Program-made: the position numbers and the translations under genes
Source of the DNA: Paenochrobactrum glaciei
Lineage (GTDB): Bacteria > Pseudomonadota > Alphaproteobacteria > Rhizobiales > Rhizobiaceae
DNA: 64,000 bases
Direction of reading: 5' to 3'
Assembly (NCBI RefSeq): GCF_039522165.1
Contig: NZ_BAAADE010000001.1
Coordinates: 124,001-188,000 of the forward strand
Part shown: positions 35,582 through 44,778 of the stretch, one piece after another
Position numbering within the stretch: position 1 is the first letter of the stretch
Layout of the letters: each line of letters opens with the position of its first letter
The notes under the pieces: generated by a model
Seen by the model: only the letters and a program-made list of their open reading frames with translations
Database searches by the model: none
Told to the model about the DNA's origin: nothing

Positions 35582-37258
35582 TTATCTGGTGCGGTTTACA
35601 AAAACCGTAACGACCGGTTTTTTGCCCCAAACTTCGTTGGCGCTCGCACGCACCGCACGGCGAACCGATTCCTGCACCAGACTCAAATCCTTGCGACGCG
35701 CACGTGGAATGCTTTCAATCGCACTCATCGCTGCATCATAAAGAATATCTTCAATCAGATCACCCTGTCCGTCTTCTTCCGGCAAGCCAAAGGCCACCAC
35801 ATCAGGCTCGCCTTCGATTTTCAGATTGCTGTCGAGCAGAACGGAAACTGCCACATGGCCAACATAAGCCAATTTGCGGCGCTCAGTGATACCCACTTCA
35901 TCTTCATCACCAATCAGCTTGCCATCTTTAAAAAGACGGCCAATCGGTGCTTCATCAATGACTTTAGCTTCACCCGGCGCCAGTTTCAAAATACCACCAT
36001 CGCGCACTTGCGCAATCTGGCCGATACCTTCCATCGCACCAAGCGATGCCTGACCAACAAGATGGGCTGCTTCACCATGAACCGGCACAAGAATCTGCGG
36101 GCGAACCCACTTATACATCTGGCGCAACTCATTGCGACGCGGGTGACCTGAAACATGCACCAGACCATCTTCATCAGTGATGATCTTAATACCCTGTTCG
36201 ATCAGGCGGTTTTTGGTCTCAATAATCGCTTTTTCATTACCCGGAATAGCACGGGATGAATAAATCACCGTATCACCGGCAGTCAGTGCGAGGCTGCGCA
36301 TTTCATCACGCGATAATTTAGCCAATGCTGCGCGTGATTCTCCCTGACTACCAGTCAGAATCATCACAACATTTTCACGCGGGATATAGCCGTAATCTTC
36401 TTCGCTCAAAAACTCCGGCAGGCCTTCCATATAGCCAAGCTCGGTTGCAACAGAAATTGCGCGTTTCATTGAACGGCCAACAATCAAAACCTGACGCCCT
36501 GCATCACGTGCTGCCTCAGCGATTGAGCGAATACGGCCGACATTGGATGAGAAAGTGGTGATCGCCACGCGGCCACGGGCTTTTTCAATCAGCTCACGCA
36601 GGCTGTTTGATACTTCACGCTCAGATGGTGATTCACCTTCACGCAGCGCGTTGGTACTATCGCAGATCAGCGCCAGCACACCGGCATCGCCAAGTGCGCG
36701 GAAACGTGCTTCATCAATCAACGGCCCCAAAGTCGGTTCCGGATCGATCTTCCAGTCACCGGTATGAATGACCGTGCCAAGCTCAGTGGTAATCGCCAAG
36801 GATACAGGCTCAGGGATCGAGTGCGTTACCGCCAAAGCTTCGATCTTGAAAGGTCCGGCTTCAAAAGTTTCACCGGCCTTATAGATCGTGACCGGAATTT
36901 CAGGCGCGTTATATTCGCCCTGACGCTTTGCTTCCAACAAACCAGCCGTAAATGGTGTCGCATAAACCGGTGCTTTAATACGCGGCCACAAATCCAGCAA
37001 AGCGCCATAATGGTCTTCATGCGCATGCGTAATGATGATCGCGCGCACATTGTGCTTTTCAGCTTCAAGAAAACGGATATCCGGCAGGATAAGATCTGCG
37101 CCCGGATGTTCTGGTCCGGCGAAGCTCACCCCCATATCAACCACAATCCATTCGCGGTTATCCTCGGGACCATAGCCATACATGGCCAAGTTCATACCGA
37201 TTTCACCGACGCCGCCAAGCGGCAGGAAAACGAGTTGAGTATTATGTGTGCGGGGCAT
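35582..37258 (-). CDS. rnj: Ribonuclease J
   Basis: A 558-residue metallo-beta-lactamase/beta-CASP ribonuclease with endo- and 5'-exonuclease roles in RNA maturation. The metal motif HAHEDH is at residues 78-83, LGGVGEIGMN is near the start and SGHPRRNEL (beta-CASP) near 365. It is usual in Hyphomicrobiales at this place, after birA. Gap of 100 bases to birA. Confidence 0.94.
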   Translation of the reverse strand: MPRTHNTQLVFLPLGGVGEIGMNLAMYGYGPEDNREWIVVDMGVSFAGPEHPGADLILPDIRFLEAEKHNVRAIIITHAHEDHYGALLDLWPRIKAPVYATPFTAGLLEAKRQGEYNAPEIPVTIYKAGETFEAGPFKIEALAVTHSIPEPVSLAITTELGTVIHTGDWKIDPEPTLGPLIDEARFRALGDAGVLALICDSTNALREGESPSEREVSNSLRELIEKARGRVAITTFSSNVGRIRSIAEAARDAGRQVLIVGRSMKRAISVATELGYMEGLPEFLSEEDYGYIPRENVVMILTGSQGESRAALAKLSRDEMRSLALTAGDTVIYSSRAIPGNEKAIIETKNRLIEQGIKIITDEDGLVHVSGHPRRNELRQMYKWVRPQILVPVHGEAAHLVGQASLGAMEGIGQIAQVRDGGILKLAPGEAKVIDEAPIGRLFKDGKLIGDEDEVGITERRKLAYVGHVAVSVLLDSNLKIEGEPDVVAFGLPEEDGQGDLIEDILYDAAMSAIESIPRARRKDLSLVQESVRRAVRASANEVWGKKPVVTVFVNRTR

Positions 37259-37358
37259 AGAGCCTCCCTAATTCATATTCACTATTGTTGATGAACAGGT
37301 GGACTGAATAACTAAGCATTGCAAGCCCGCAGCTGATCACAACTTAATAATTAACTGT

Positions 37359-38174
37359 TTAAGTGTTGTTGCGCACCGATGCGACTGACCCGAAATAGAC
37401 ATCACCGGCAGTAATTGTGGTGCGTGTACCATCACCCTCACAAATAACCAAACGGCATGAACTATCAATTGTTTCAAAGACACCTTCGACGAGCTTACCT
37501 TCAACCATGACGGAAACAGGATTGCCCAATTGATGCGCACGTTCAAGCCATTTCAGGCGAATAGCATCCAAGCCTAAACCATGATTCCAGATTTGGTAAT
37601 TGATGGCCCAGGCATCTGAAAGTGCCATAAATAGTGTTTCCGCATCGCAGTCACTGCCAAGTTTTTGCAAACATGTCGCTTCATAAGGCAAATCGGTCGG
37701 ATGACTGACAATATTTGTGCCAATACCAATCGCCAAACCAAAACGATTTTGTGCAAGCAGAACTGTTTCCAGCAAAATGCCCGATAATTTAGCGCCGTTG
37801 ACGAAAACATCATTCGGCCATTTGAGCGTTACACACGGACACTCTTTAAGATTGTTCTTTGGATTATGGGCTGTCAGAACGGCGTCAAGCGACTCGGCCA
37901 GAGCAAGGCCGGCAACAAACCCTAATGTAGCAGCATTTTTGAGATCAAAAGGCTCAACAAGCAACAAAGTAGAAGCCAGATTTCCTTCCGGCGTTGACCA
38001 TGCACGGCCACGACGGCCACGGCCACTTTCCTGTCGCTTGGAGACAAACCAGATTTTACCCTGATCACCGCCAGCAGCTCTTTCCAGAGCTACCGCATTG
38101 GTCGAACCTATCGTCTCGAAACTTTCAAGACGATAGGATTGACTAAGTGCAATTGGAGAAAGCGAGAAGCGCAT
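37359..38174 (-). CDS. birA: Biotin-[acetyl-CoA-carboxylase] ligase
   Basis: A 271-residue ligase that attaches biotin to AccB (encoded 22 kb away in this window). The ATP/biotin-binding region shows ETIGSTNAVALERA, SGRGRRGRAWSTPEGNL and KWPNDVFVNGAKLSGIL. It lacks the N-terminal DNA-binding domain of E. coli BirA, so it should not be a repressor. AAGGAG precedes the start; a tandem duplication of the nuoN gene end lies just upstream. Confidence 0.93.
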   Translation of the reverse strand: MRFSLSPIALSQSYRLESFETIGSTNAVALERAAGGDQGKIWFVSKRQESGRGRRGRAWSTPEGNLASTLLLVEPFDLKNAATLGFVAGLALAESLDAVLTAHNPKNNLKECPCVTLKWPNDVFVNGAKLSGILLETVLLAQNRFGLAIGIGTNIVSHPTDLPYEATCLQKLGSDCDAETLFMALSDAWAINYQIWNHGLGLDAIRLKWLERAHQLGNPVSVMVEGKLVEGVFETIDSSCRLVICEGDGTRTTITAGDVYFGSVASVRNNT

Positions 38175-38193
38175 CGCTCACTCCTTATTCTGA

Positions 38194-38244
38194 AATTCCG
38201 ACATCAAAAGAATGCCATCATTTAATTCCGACATTAAAAGAATG
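38194..38244 (-). repeat. Tandem duplication of the nuoN 3' end
   Basis: A 21-base unit occurs at 38194-38214 and 38224-38244 with one mismatch and a 30-base period. The second copy covers the last codons and stop of nuoN; the first lies in the nuoN-birA spacer. It looks like a recent slippage duplication. Confidence 0.85.
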
Positions 38245-39673
38245 TCTGGGAAGCAGTTGCTGCCCATTCCACGATATAGCCTGCAAACAGACCATAAAGC
38301 AGAGTAAGCAATGCTGATGCACCCAGTACCAGACGAAGTTCACCGGCAATCGGCAGGAACTTCTCTGTTGCAGGCTCATCAAACCACATGATCTTGATCA
38401 TACGTAAGTAATAGAACGCACCAACAACAGAAGCCACGATACCTATGATTGCCAGCGGATAAAGTCCGGCCTGAACAGCAGCAACAAATGTGTACCATTT
38501 ACCGAAGAAACCAGCCAAAGGCGGGATACCGGCAAGCGAGAACAACAGAATGGTCATCGCGGTTGCCATCATCGGATTTGAACGGGACAGACCTGCCAGA
38601 TCTTCAATGCCTTCAACACTGCCCTGCTTGGTGCGCATTGCCAGAATGAAAGCAAATGTACCAAGGGTCATGATGAGATAGATGAGCATGTAGATCAGCA
38701 CGCCGCGCACACCGATTTCAGTGCCCGCTGCCAGACCGACAAGCGCATAACCCATATGGCTGATTGAAGAATAAGCCATCAGGCGCTTGATGTTGCGCTG
38801 ACCGATTGCAGCAAATGCACCCAAGATCATGGAAGCAAGAGCCACAAAAATGATGACCTGCTGCCAGTCATGAGTGACCGGTGCAAAAGCTTCACCAACC
38901 ACACGCAGGATAAGCGCCATTGCAGCCATTTTAGGAGCGGCAGCAAAGAAAGCGGTTACCGGTGTCGGCGAACCTTCATACACATCCGGTGTCCACATAT
39001 GGAACGGAACAGCCGAAATTTTGAAGCAAAGACCGGCCAGAATGAAGACCAGACCAAAGACCAGTCCAAGTTCACGTTCGCCGCCAGATACTGCCTGTGC
39101 AATTTCTGCAAAGCCGATATGGCCGGTATAGCCGTAAACCAGTGAGATACCATAGAGCATCATACCGGAAGACAGAGCACCGAGAACGAAATATTTCAGA
39201 CCAGCTTCTGTGGAACGAACACTGTCGCGGTTGAAAGCAGCAAGCACATAAAGCGCCAGCGACTGCAATTCGAGACCCATGTAAAGTGTCAGCATATTGG
39301 ATGCCGAAACCATCAGGAGCATACCCAATGTGGCCAGAACAACCAAAACAGGGAACTCGAATTTATCGAATTTTTCTTCACGCGCATAGCCGACCGACAT
39401 GATCAGCGTCACGATGGAGCCGATCAATGTCAGGATCTTCATGAAGCGGCCAAAACCATCGGCGATATAAGCATCGCCGAAAGCTTTTCCGTCATGCGGG
39501 AAGAGAATGACCAGAGCCAATGCTGCAATCAGCACGGCCACAGTCAATCCGTTGACGAGAGTTGAGGCTCGCGAGCCAGAGAAAACCCCAATCATGAGCA
39601 ACGCAAGCGCGCTCAGGGCAAGGAGAACCTCCGGAGCTGCGAGTGTGAGATTAGCTATCAGGTCGGTCTGCAT
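38234..39673 (-). CDS. nuoN: NADH-quinone oxidoreductase subunit N
   Basis: A 479-residue antiporter-like subunit of the complex I membrane arm (about 14 spans), one of three proton-pumping modules. Conserved lysines sit in hydrophobic helices, for example LKYFVLGALSSGMMLYG and FKISAVPFHMWTPDVYEGSP. It follows nuoM by 18 bases. The 3' end is duplicated downstream. Confidence 0.96.
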   Translation of the reverse strand: MQTDLIANLTLAAPEVLLALSALALLMIGVFSGSRASTLVNGLTVAVLIAALALVILFPHDGKAFGDAYIADGFGRFMKILTLIGSIVTLIMSVGYAREEKFDKFEFPVLVVLATLGMLLMVSASNMLTLYMGLELQSLALYVLAAFNRDSVRSTEAGLKYFVLGALSSGMMLYGISLVYGYTGHIGFAEIAQAVSGGERELGLVFGLVFILAGLCFKISAVPFHMWTPDVYEGSPTPVTAFFAAAPKMAAMALILRVVGEAFAPVTHDWQQVIIFVALASMILGAFAAIGQRNIKRLMAYSSISHMGYALVGLAAGTEIGVRGVLIYMLIYLIMTLGTFAFILAMRTKQGSVEGIEDLAGLSRSNPMMATAMTILLFSLAGIPPLAGFFGKWYTFVAAVQAGLYPLAIIGIVASVVGAFYYLRMIKIMWFDEPATEKFLPIAGELRLVLGASALLTLLYGLFAGYIVEWAATASQTFF

Positions 39674-39691
39674 CGGCCTTCGCCTTATTCC

Positions 39692-41200
39692 TTACTGCGC
39701 CAGCGCTGCGCTTGCGGCATTTGCCAGCGCTGCGTCGTATTGATTAATCAAGGCATGAACTGCACCGGCAGTCACATCGAAGACCGGCATAGGATACACA
39801 CCAAAGAAGATCGTGAGAGCCACGAGCGGATAGAGGATCAGCTTTTCACGCGGGCTGAGATCCAGAAGGCCTTTCAGGCTTTCTTTGGTCAGCGCACCGA
39901 AGATGACCTGACGGTAGAGCCAGAGAGCATAAACCGCCGAGAAGATCACGCCTGAGGTTGCAAGAACTGCAATCCAGGTATTCACACGGAAAACACCGAA
40001 CAATGTCAGGAATTCACCAATGAAACCAGACGTACCCGGCAAGCCGACATTCGCCATGGTGAGGATCAGGAATGCAACAGCATATTTCGGCATGTTGTTA
40101 ACCAGGCCACCAAAAGCGGCAATCTCTCTTGTGTGCATGCGGTCATAAATAACACCAACACCAAGGAAGAGTGCACCCGACACGATACCGTGTGAAAGCA
40201 TCTGGAAGATCGCGCCCTGAAGCCCCTGCTCATTGGCCGCAAAAATACCCATCGTGACATAGCCCATGTGAGCGACAGACGAATAAGCAATAAGCTTTTT
40301 AATATCGGTCTGCACAAAGGCGACAAGCGATGTGTAGATGATTGCAATCACCGACAGCGTGAAGACGAGTGGTGCGAAATCGGCAGAAGCAAGCGGGAAC
40401 ATCGGCAGCGAGAAACGGATAAAGCCGTAACCACCGAGCTTCAGCAAGATACCAGCCAGAATAACCGAACCGGCAGTTGGTGCTTCCACGTGAGCATCCG
40501 GCAACCATGTATGCACCGGCCACATCGGCATTTTCACGGCAAAAGATGCGAAGAATGCCAGCCATAGCCATGTTTGCATTGAGGCCGGGAAATTGAACTT
40601 ATGCAGCTCAACAATATCCATCGTGCCTGCCTGCCAGTACATTGCCATGATAGCAATCAGCATCAGCACCGAACCAAGCAGCGTATAGAGGAAGAATTTG
40701 AACGATGCATAAACGCGACGTTCACCACCCCAAACACCGATGATAATAAACATCGGGATCAAGCTTGCTTCAAAGTAAACGTAGAAGAGGAACAGATCGA
40801 GTGCACAGAACACACCGATCATCAGCGTTTCAAGAATAAGAAACGCGATCATATATTCCTTCAGGCGTTTTTGTACGGATACCCAGCTGGCAAGAATACA
40901 GAAAGGCATCAAGAAAGCTGAGAGCACAACAAACAGTACCGAAATACCGTCGACGCCCATGTGGTAGCTGATGCCACCACCCAGCCATTCGATCTTTTCC
41001 ACCATCTGGAAACCGGCATTCTCATTATCGAAGCCGGCCCAAACGACCAGTGAAAGGATCAATACAAAAACTGTTGTCAGTAATGCGACATTACGAATGT
41101 TGCGGCGCGCGGCCTCTCCCTCATCTTTAATCAAAAAGATGAGCAGAGCACCGATGAGCGGCAGAAACGTAACCGTTGATAAAATGGGCCAGTCAGTCAT
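39692..41200 (-). CDS. nuoM: NADH-quinone oxidoreductase subunit M
   Basis: A 502-residue antiporter-like subunit with about 14 spans. KMPMWPVHTWLPDAHVEAPTAGSVILAGILLKLGGYG is the family hallmark, with the pump-line lysines in it. The ATG at 41200 shares one base with the nuoL TGA (TGATG), so the two are coupled; nine further codons upstream are open inside nuoL. Confidence 0.97.
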   Translation of the reverse strand: MTDWPILSTVTFLPLIGALLIFLIKDEGEAARRNIRNVALLTTVFVLILSLVVWAGFDNENAGFQMVEKIEWLGGGISYHMGVDGISVLFVVLSAFLMPFCILASWVSVQKRLKEYMIAFLILETLMIGVFCALDLFLFYVYFEASLIPMFIIIGVWGGERRVYASFKFFLYTLLGSVLMLIAIMAMYWQAGTMDIVELHKFNFPASMQTWLWLAFFASFAVKMPMWPVHTWLPDAHVEAPTAGSVILAGILLKLGGYGFIRFSLPMFPLASADFAPLVFTLSVIAIIYTSLVAFVQTDIKKLIAYSSVAHMGYVTMGIFAANEQGLQGAIFQMLSHGIVSGALFLGVGVIYDRMHTREIAAFGGLVNNMPKYAVAFLILTMANVGLPGTSGFIGEFLTLFGVFRVNTWIAVLATSGVIFSAVYALWLYRQVIFGALTKESLKGLLDLSPREKLILYPLVALTIFFGVYPMPVFDVTAGAVHALINQYDAALANAASAALAQ

Positions 41201-43185
41201 CAGAAAGTGCTCCCGAGCATCATCCAAGTGACGAGCGCGGCGACGCCGATCAGCATCGCGAATGCGTAGTGATAAAGGAAACCGGTCTGCATTTTAACAA
41301 CTCGGTTGGTGATATTAAGCACGCGAGCGGAAATTCCGTTCGGGCCGAAGCCGTCAATCAGCCAGCCGTCGCCGATTTTCCAGAAGAAACGGCCAAGACC
41401 CCGTGCTGTACGGACAAAGAGGAAGTCATAGAGCTCATCAAAATACCATTTGTTGAGCAGGAACCGGTAGAGACCCGGATGACGTCCGGCCAGTTCCGAC
41501 GGGATCTTTGGCGAGCGGATGTAGAAAATCCATGCCAGCACAAAGCCGATTACCATGACAATGAAAGGTGACCACTTGACCAATGTTGGTACGTGATGGG
41601 CTTCTTCCATAATGTGATTGTCAGCAGCGGTGAACAGAGCGCCTTTCCAGAAAGCGTCATAGTGATCGCCGAAGAAATAACCGACAAAGAACACACCGGC
41701 AAACAATGCACCAACAGCCAAAATGAACAGCGGAACAAGCATTACAGGTGGTGAATCATGCACATGATGCATCACTTCTGCGGAAGCGCGTGGCTTACCG
41801 TGGAAGGTCATGAAAATCAGACGCCATGAGTAGAAGCTGGTGAAGAGCGCAGCCACAACCAGAAGCGTGAATGCATAACCGGCAGCAGGGCTTGTCGATG
41901 CAAAGGCGGATTCAATGATCGCGTCTTTGGAGAAGAAGCCTGCAGTACCAATGATGGTGCCCGGAATACCAAGACCTGTCAGTGCGACTGTCCCGATAAT
42001 CATCATCCAATAGGTGGTCGGGATCAGTTTACGCAAACCGCCCATACGACGCATATCCTGCTCATCAGAAACCGCATGGATAACGGAACCTGCGCCCAAG
42101 AATAGCAGCGCTTTAAAGAAGGCGTGTGTGAACAGGTGGAAAACGGCAGCGCCATAAGCGCCGACACCAAGTGCCACAAACATGTAACCCAGCTGCGAAC
42201 AGGTGGAATAAGCAATGACGCGTTTGATATCGTTTTGCACCAGGCCAACGGTTGCAGCAAAAAAGGCAGTTGTTGCACCAATGATGGTTACAACTACGAG
42301 AGCATCCGGCGACAGTTCAAAGATCGGCGACATACGCGCAACCATGAACACTCCGGCGGTCACCATGGTAGCCGCGTGAATAAGCGCTGACACAGGTGTC
42401 GGGCCTTCCATCGCATCTGGCAACCATGTGTGAAGCAGGAACTGCGCCGATTTACCCATCGCACCCATGAACAACAGCAGGCAAACCACTGTCAAAGCTG
42501 AGCCTTTGGTCAATGAAAGTCCGAGGAAGGTCAAAACAACTTCATCGGCACCTTCACCGGCGGTCATGTAAGTACCGGCAGCTTTAAAGATGGTGTCGTA
42601 ATCGACTGCGGTAAACAAGGCAAACAAGCCGAAGATACCGAGCAGGAAGCCGAAGTCACCAACGCGGTTGACAACAAAAGCTTTCATCGCAGCCGCATTG
42701 GCCGAAGGCTTTTTGAACCAGAATCCAATCAGCAAATAGGATGCAAGACCAACGCCTTCCCAACCAAAGAACATCTGGATCAGGTTATCCGATGTCACCA
42801 GTGTGAGCATGGCGAAGGTAAAGAGCGACAGGTAAGCAAAGAAACGCGGACGGTGCGGATCATTATGCATATAGCCGATCGAGTAAATATGCACCAAAGC
42901 GGACACGCTGTTGACCACCACCAGCATGACTGCTGTCAGTGTATCAATGCGCAAAGCCCAGTCAAATGACAATTCACCCGATGTTACCCAATGCAAAACC
43001 GGAAGGCGCACTGGTTCGCTGTCGCCCATGGCAACAGTGAAAAAGGCAACCCACGATAATACGGCAACAACGACCATAAAGCCGGAAGTGATAAATTCAC
43101 ACGCCTTGGCACCCAGCTGCTTGCCAAAAAGGCCGGCAGCCAGAAAGCCCAAGAGTGGAAGGAAGACGATCGCGTAATAGAGCAT
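41200..43185 (-). CDS. nuoL: NADH-quinone oxidoreductase subunit L
   Basis: A 661-residue antiporter-like subunit, the distal proton pump with a long C-terminal lateral helix that braces the membrane arm. Hallmarks: WEGVGLASYLLIGFWF, SAQFLLHTWLPDAMEGPTPVSALIHAATMVTAG and FSKDAI. It starts 7 bases after the nuoK stop and overlaps nuoM by one base. Confidence 0.97.
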   Translation of the reverse strand: MLYYAIVFLPLLGFLAAGLFGKQLGAKACEFITSGFMVVVAVLSWVAFFTVAMGDSEPVRLPVLHWVTSGELSFDWALRIDTLTAVMLVVVNSVSALVHIYSIGYMHNDPHRPRFFAYLSLFTFAMLTLVTSDNLIQMFFGWEGVGLASYLLIGFWFKKPSANAAAMKAFVVNRVGDFGFLLGIFGLFALFTAVDYDTIFKAAGTYMTAGEGADEVVLTFLGLSLTKGSALTVVCLLLFMGAMGKSAQFLLHTWLPDAMEGPTPVSALIHAATMVTAGVFMVARMSPIFELSPDALVVVTIIGATTAFFAATVGLVQNDIKRVIAYSTCSQLGYMFVALGVGAYGAAVFHLFTHAFFKALLFLGAGSVIHAVSDEQDMRRMGGLRKLIPTTYWMMIIGTVALTGLGIPGTIIGTAGFFSKDAIIESAFASTSPAAGYAFTLLVVAALFTSFYSWRLIFMTFHGKPRASAEVMHHVHDSPPVMLVPLFILAVGALFAGVFFVGYFFGDHYDAFWKGALFTAADNHIMEEAHHVPTLVKWSPFIVMVIGFVLAWIFYIRSPKIPSELAGRHPGLYRFLLNKWYFDELYDFLFVRTARGLGRFFWKIGDGWLIDGFGPNGISARVLNITNRVVKMQTGFLYHYAFAMLIGVAALVTWMMLGSTF

Positions 43186-43192
43186 CTGCCCG

Positions 43193-43501
43193 TCAACCTT
43201 TCATAACATTGACGTCTTCCACCGCAATGGAACCGCGGTTACGGAAGAAAACAACGAGAATTGCAAGACCAATCGCGGCTTCAGCAGCTGCAACAGTCAG
43301 AACGAAAAGTGCGAAAACCTGCCCGACCAGGTCGCCGAGCGTTGCAGAAAACGCCACAAAGTTAAGATTGACCGAGAGCAGGATCAGCTCCACCGACATC
43401 AAAATAACAATGACATTTTTGCGGTTTAAGAAAATACCGAAGACACCCAGCGTAAACAGGATTGCCGAAACGGTCAGATAATGTTCGATACCCACTACCA
43501 T
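43193..43501 (-). CDS. nuoK: NADH-quinone oxidoreductase subunit K
   Basis: A 102-residue, three-span subunit with the conserved buried glutamates (in MSVELILLSVN and AAAEAAIGLAI). The ATG at 43501 (MVVGIEHYLTVSA) gives the normal length; the frame stays open 31 codons further, inside nuoJ. It begins one base after the nuoJ stop. Confidence 0.96.
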   Translation of the reverse strand: MVVGIEHYLTVSAILFTLGVFGIFLNRKNVIVILMSVELILLSVNLNFVAFSATLGDLVGQVFALFVLTVAAAEAAIGLAILVVFFRNRGSIAVEDVNVMKG

Positions 43502-43502
43502 A

Positions 43503-44123
43503 TCAGATGCCTTTACCTGTTTCGACTTTAACGATTTCGATGGCGGTTTCCGGTGTACGTGCAACCTGATCCGGGATCGACTGGCGCTTAACATTCGGCT
43601 TATGGCGCAGTGTCAGCACGATAGCACCGATCATTGCAACCAGAAGCACAAGGCCTGCGATCTGGAAGAAGAAGACGTAGTTTGTATAAAGCACATCACC
43701 CAAAGCCTGCGTATTGGTACGTGTTGCCGGATCCGGGATTGGCAGCACACCCGCCTCACCCAGCTTTGGTGAGAACTTGGTGCTGACAAAAACAACAACC
43801 AGCTCAGCCAGCAGGATAAGACCGACCAAAGCCCCAACCGGCGCATATTGCAAAGCGCCCTGCTTCAGTTCAGCAAAATCCACATCCAGCATCATCACCA
43901 CAAAGAGGAACAATACCGCCACTGCGCCTACGTAAACGAGAAGCAGGATCATGGCCAAAAATTCAGCGCCTGTTAACAAAAACAGCGCCGCAGCATTAAA
44001 GAATGCAAGGATCAGGAACAGCACCGAATGTACTGGATTGCGCGCTGAGATGACCATGACCGCACTCGCGATCATGATAAAGGCGAACAGATAGAAAAAC
44101 GCTGCCGCTAGACCTGTCAGCAT
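43503..44123 (-). CDS. nuoJ: NADH-quinone oxidoreductase subunit J
   Basis: A 206-residue, five-span subunit with the pi-bulge helix region (EFLAMILLLVYVGAVAVLFLFVVMML) that moves during coupling. Length and motif are standard. It is separated from nuoI by a 153-base spacer with hairpins and tandem repeats, which is unusual for this operon, where other gaps are under 40 bases apart from nuoF-nuoG. Confidence 0.96.
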   Translation of the reverse strand: MLTGLAAAFFYLFAFIMIASAVMVISARNPVHSVLFLILAFFNAAALFLLTGAEFLAMILLLVYVGAVAVLFLFVVMMLDVDFAELKQGALQYAPVGALVGLILLAELVVVFVSTKFSPKLGEAGVLPIPDPATRTNTQALGDVLYTNYVFFFQIAGLVLLVAMIGAIVLTLRHKPNVKRQSIPDQVARTPETAIEIVKVETGKGI

Positions 44124-44147
44124 GGGTTTACCCCAACACCTTTCCGG

Positions 44148-44290
44148 GGCGAAGCCCTATTGCTTCGCCAGCTCTTTTCATCACGCTAAGCGTGAAGTTA
44201 AACTCTGGTAACAAGGTTTTCACCTATCACCCATTCGATTACCGCTTAGCGCGATAAGGCATTCAATTATCGCTGATTAGCGATAAGGCG
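44148..44290. repeat. Hairpins and tandem repeats in the nuoI-nuoJ spacer
   Basis: An 8-bp stem (44148-44155 with 44162-44169), a 6-bp stem (44181-44186 with 44190-44195) and a 7-bp stem (44268-44274 with 44279-44285) are present. In addition, a degenerate unit of about 31 bases, of the form ATTCRATTA-CGCT-TAGCG-GATAAGG, occurs twice (about 44232-44260 and 44261-44289); the second copy includes the nuoI stop. Confidence 0.7.
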
Positions 44291-44768
44291 CATCAAGTGC
44301 GATGTTGCGCGCCAGTTCCCGTTCCCAACGGTCACCATTAGCGAGCAGCTTTTCTTTGTCATAGTAAAGTTCTTCGCGTGTTTCCGTGGCGAATTCGAAA
44401 TTCGGCCCTTCAACAATCGCATCCACCGGACAGGCTTCCTGACAGAAACCGCAATAGATGCACTTTACCATATCAATATCGTAGCGAACCGTACGGCGTG
44501 TACCGTCATTGCGGCGCGGACCTGCTTCAATGGTGATGGCTTGTGCCGGGCAAATTGCTTCACACAACTTACAGGCAATGCAGCGCTCTTCACCATTCGG
44601 GTAACGACGCAGAGCATGCTCACCACGAAAACGCGGGCTGACAGGCCCCTTTTCATGCGGGTAGTTCAAAGTTGCCTTAGGCCCTACGAAATGGCGCATC
44701 GACAAAAAGAACGCTCCGACAAATTCCTTCAGCAAAAGCGATTTGGCAGCTTGAGCAAATGAAGACAT
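44277..44768 (-). CDS. nuoI: NADH-quinone oxidoreductase subunit I
   Basis: A 163-residue ferredoxin-like subunit that carries clusters N6a and N6b. The two 4Fe-4S motifs are CIACKLCEAICP and CIYCGFCQEACP. The ATG at 44768 follows AAGGAG; 19 upstream codons are open inside nuoH. Its end has been copied into the spacer that follows. Confidence 0.97.
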   Translation of the reverse strand: MSSFAQAAKSLLLKEFVGAFFLSMRHFVGPKATLNYPHEKGPVSPRFRGEHALRRYPNGEERCIACKLCEAICPAQAITIEAGPRRNDGTRRTVRYDIDMVKCIYCGFCQEACPVDAIVEGPNFEFATETREELYYDKEKLLANGDRWERELARNIALDAPYR

Positions 44769-44778
44769 GTTTTTCTCC

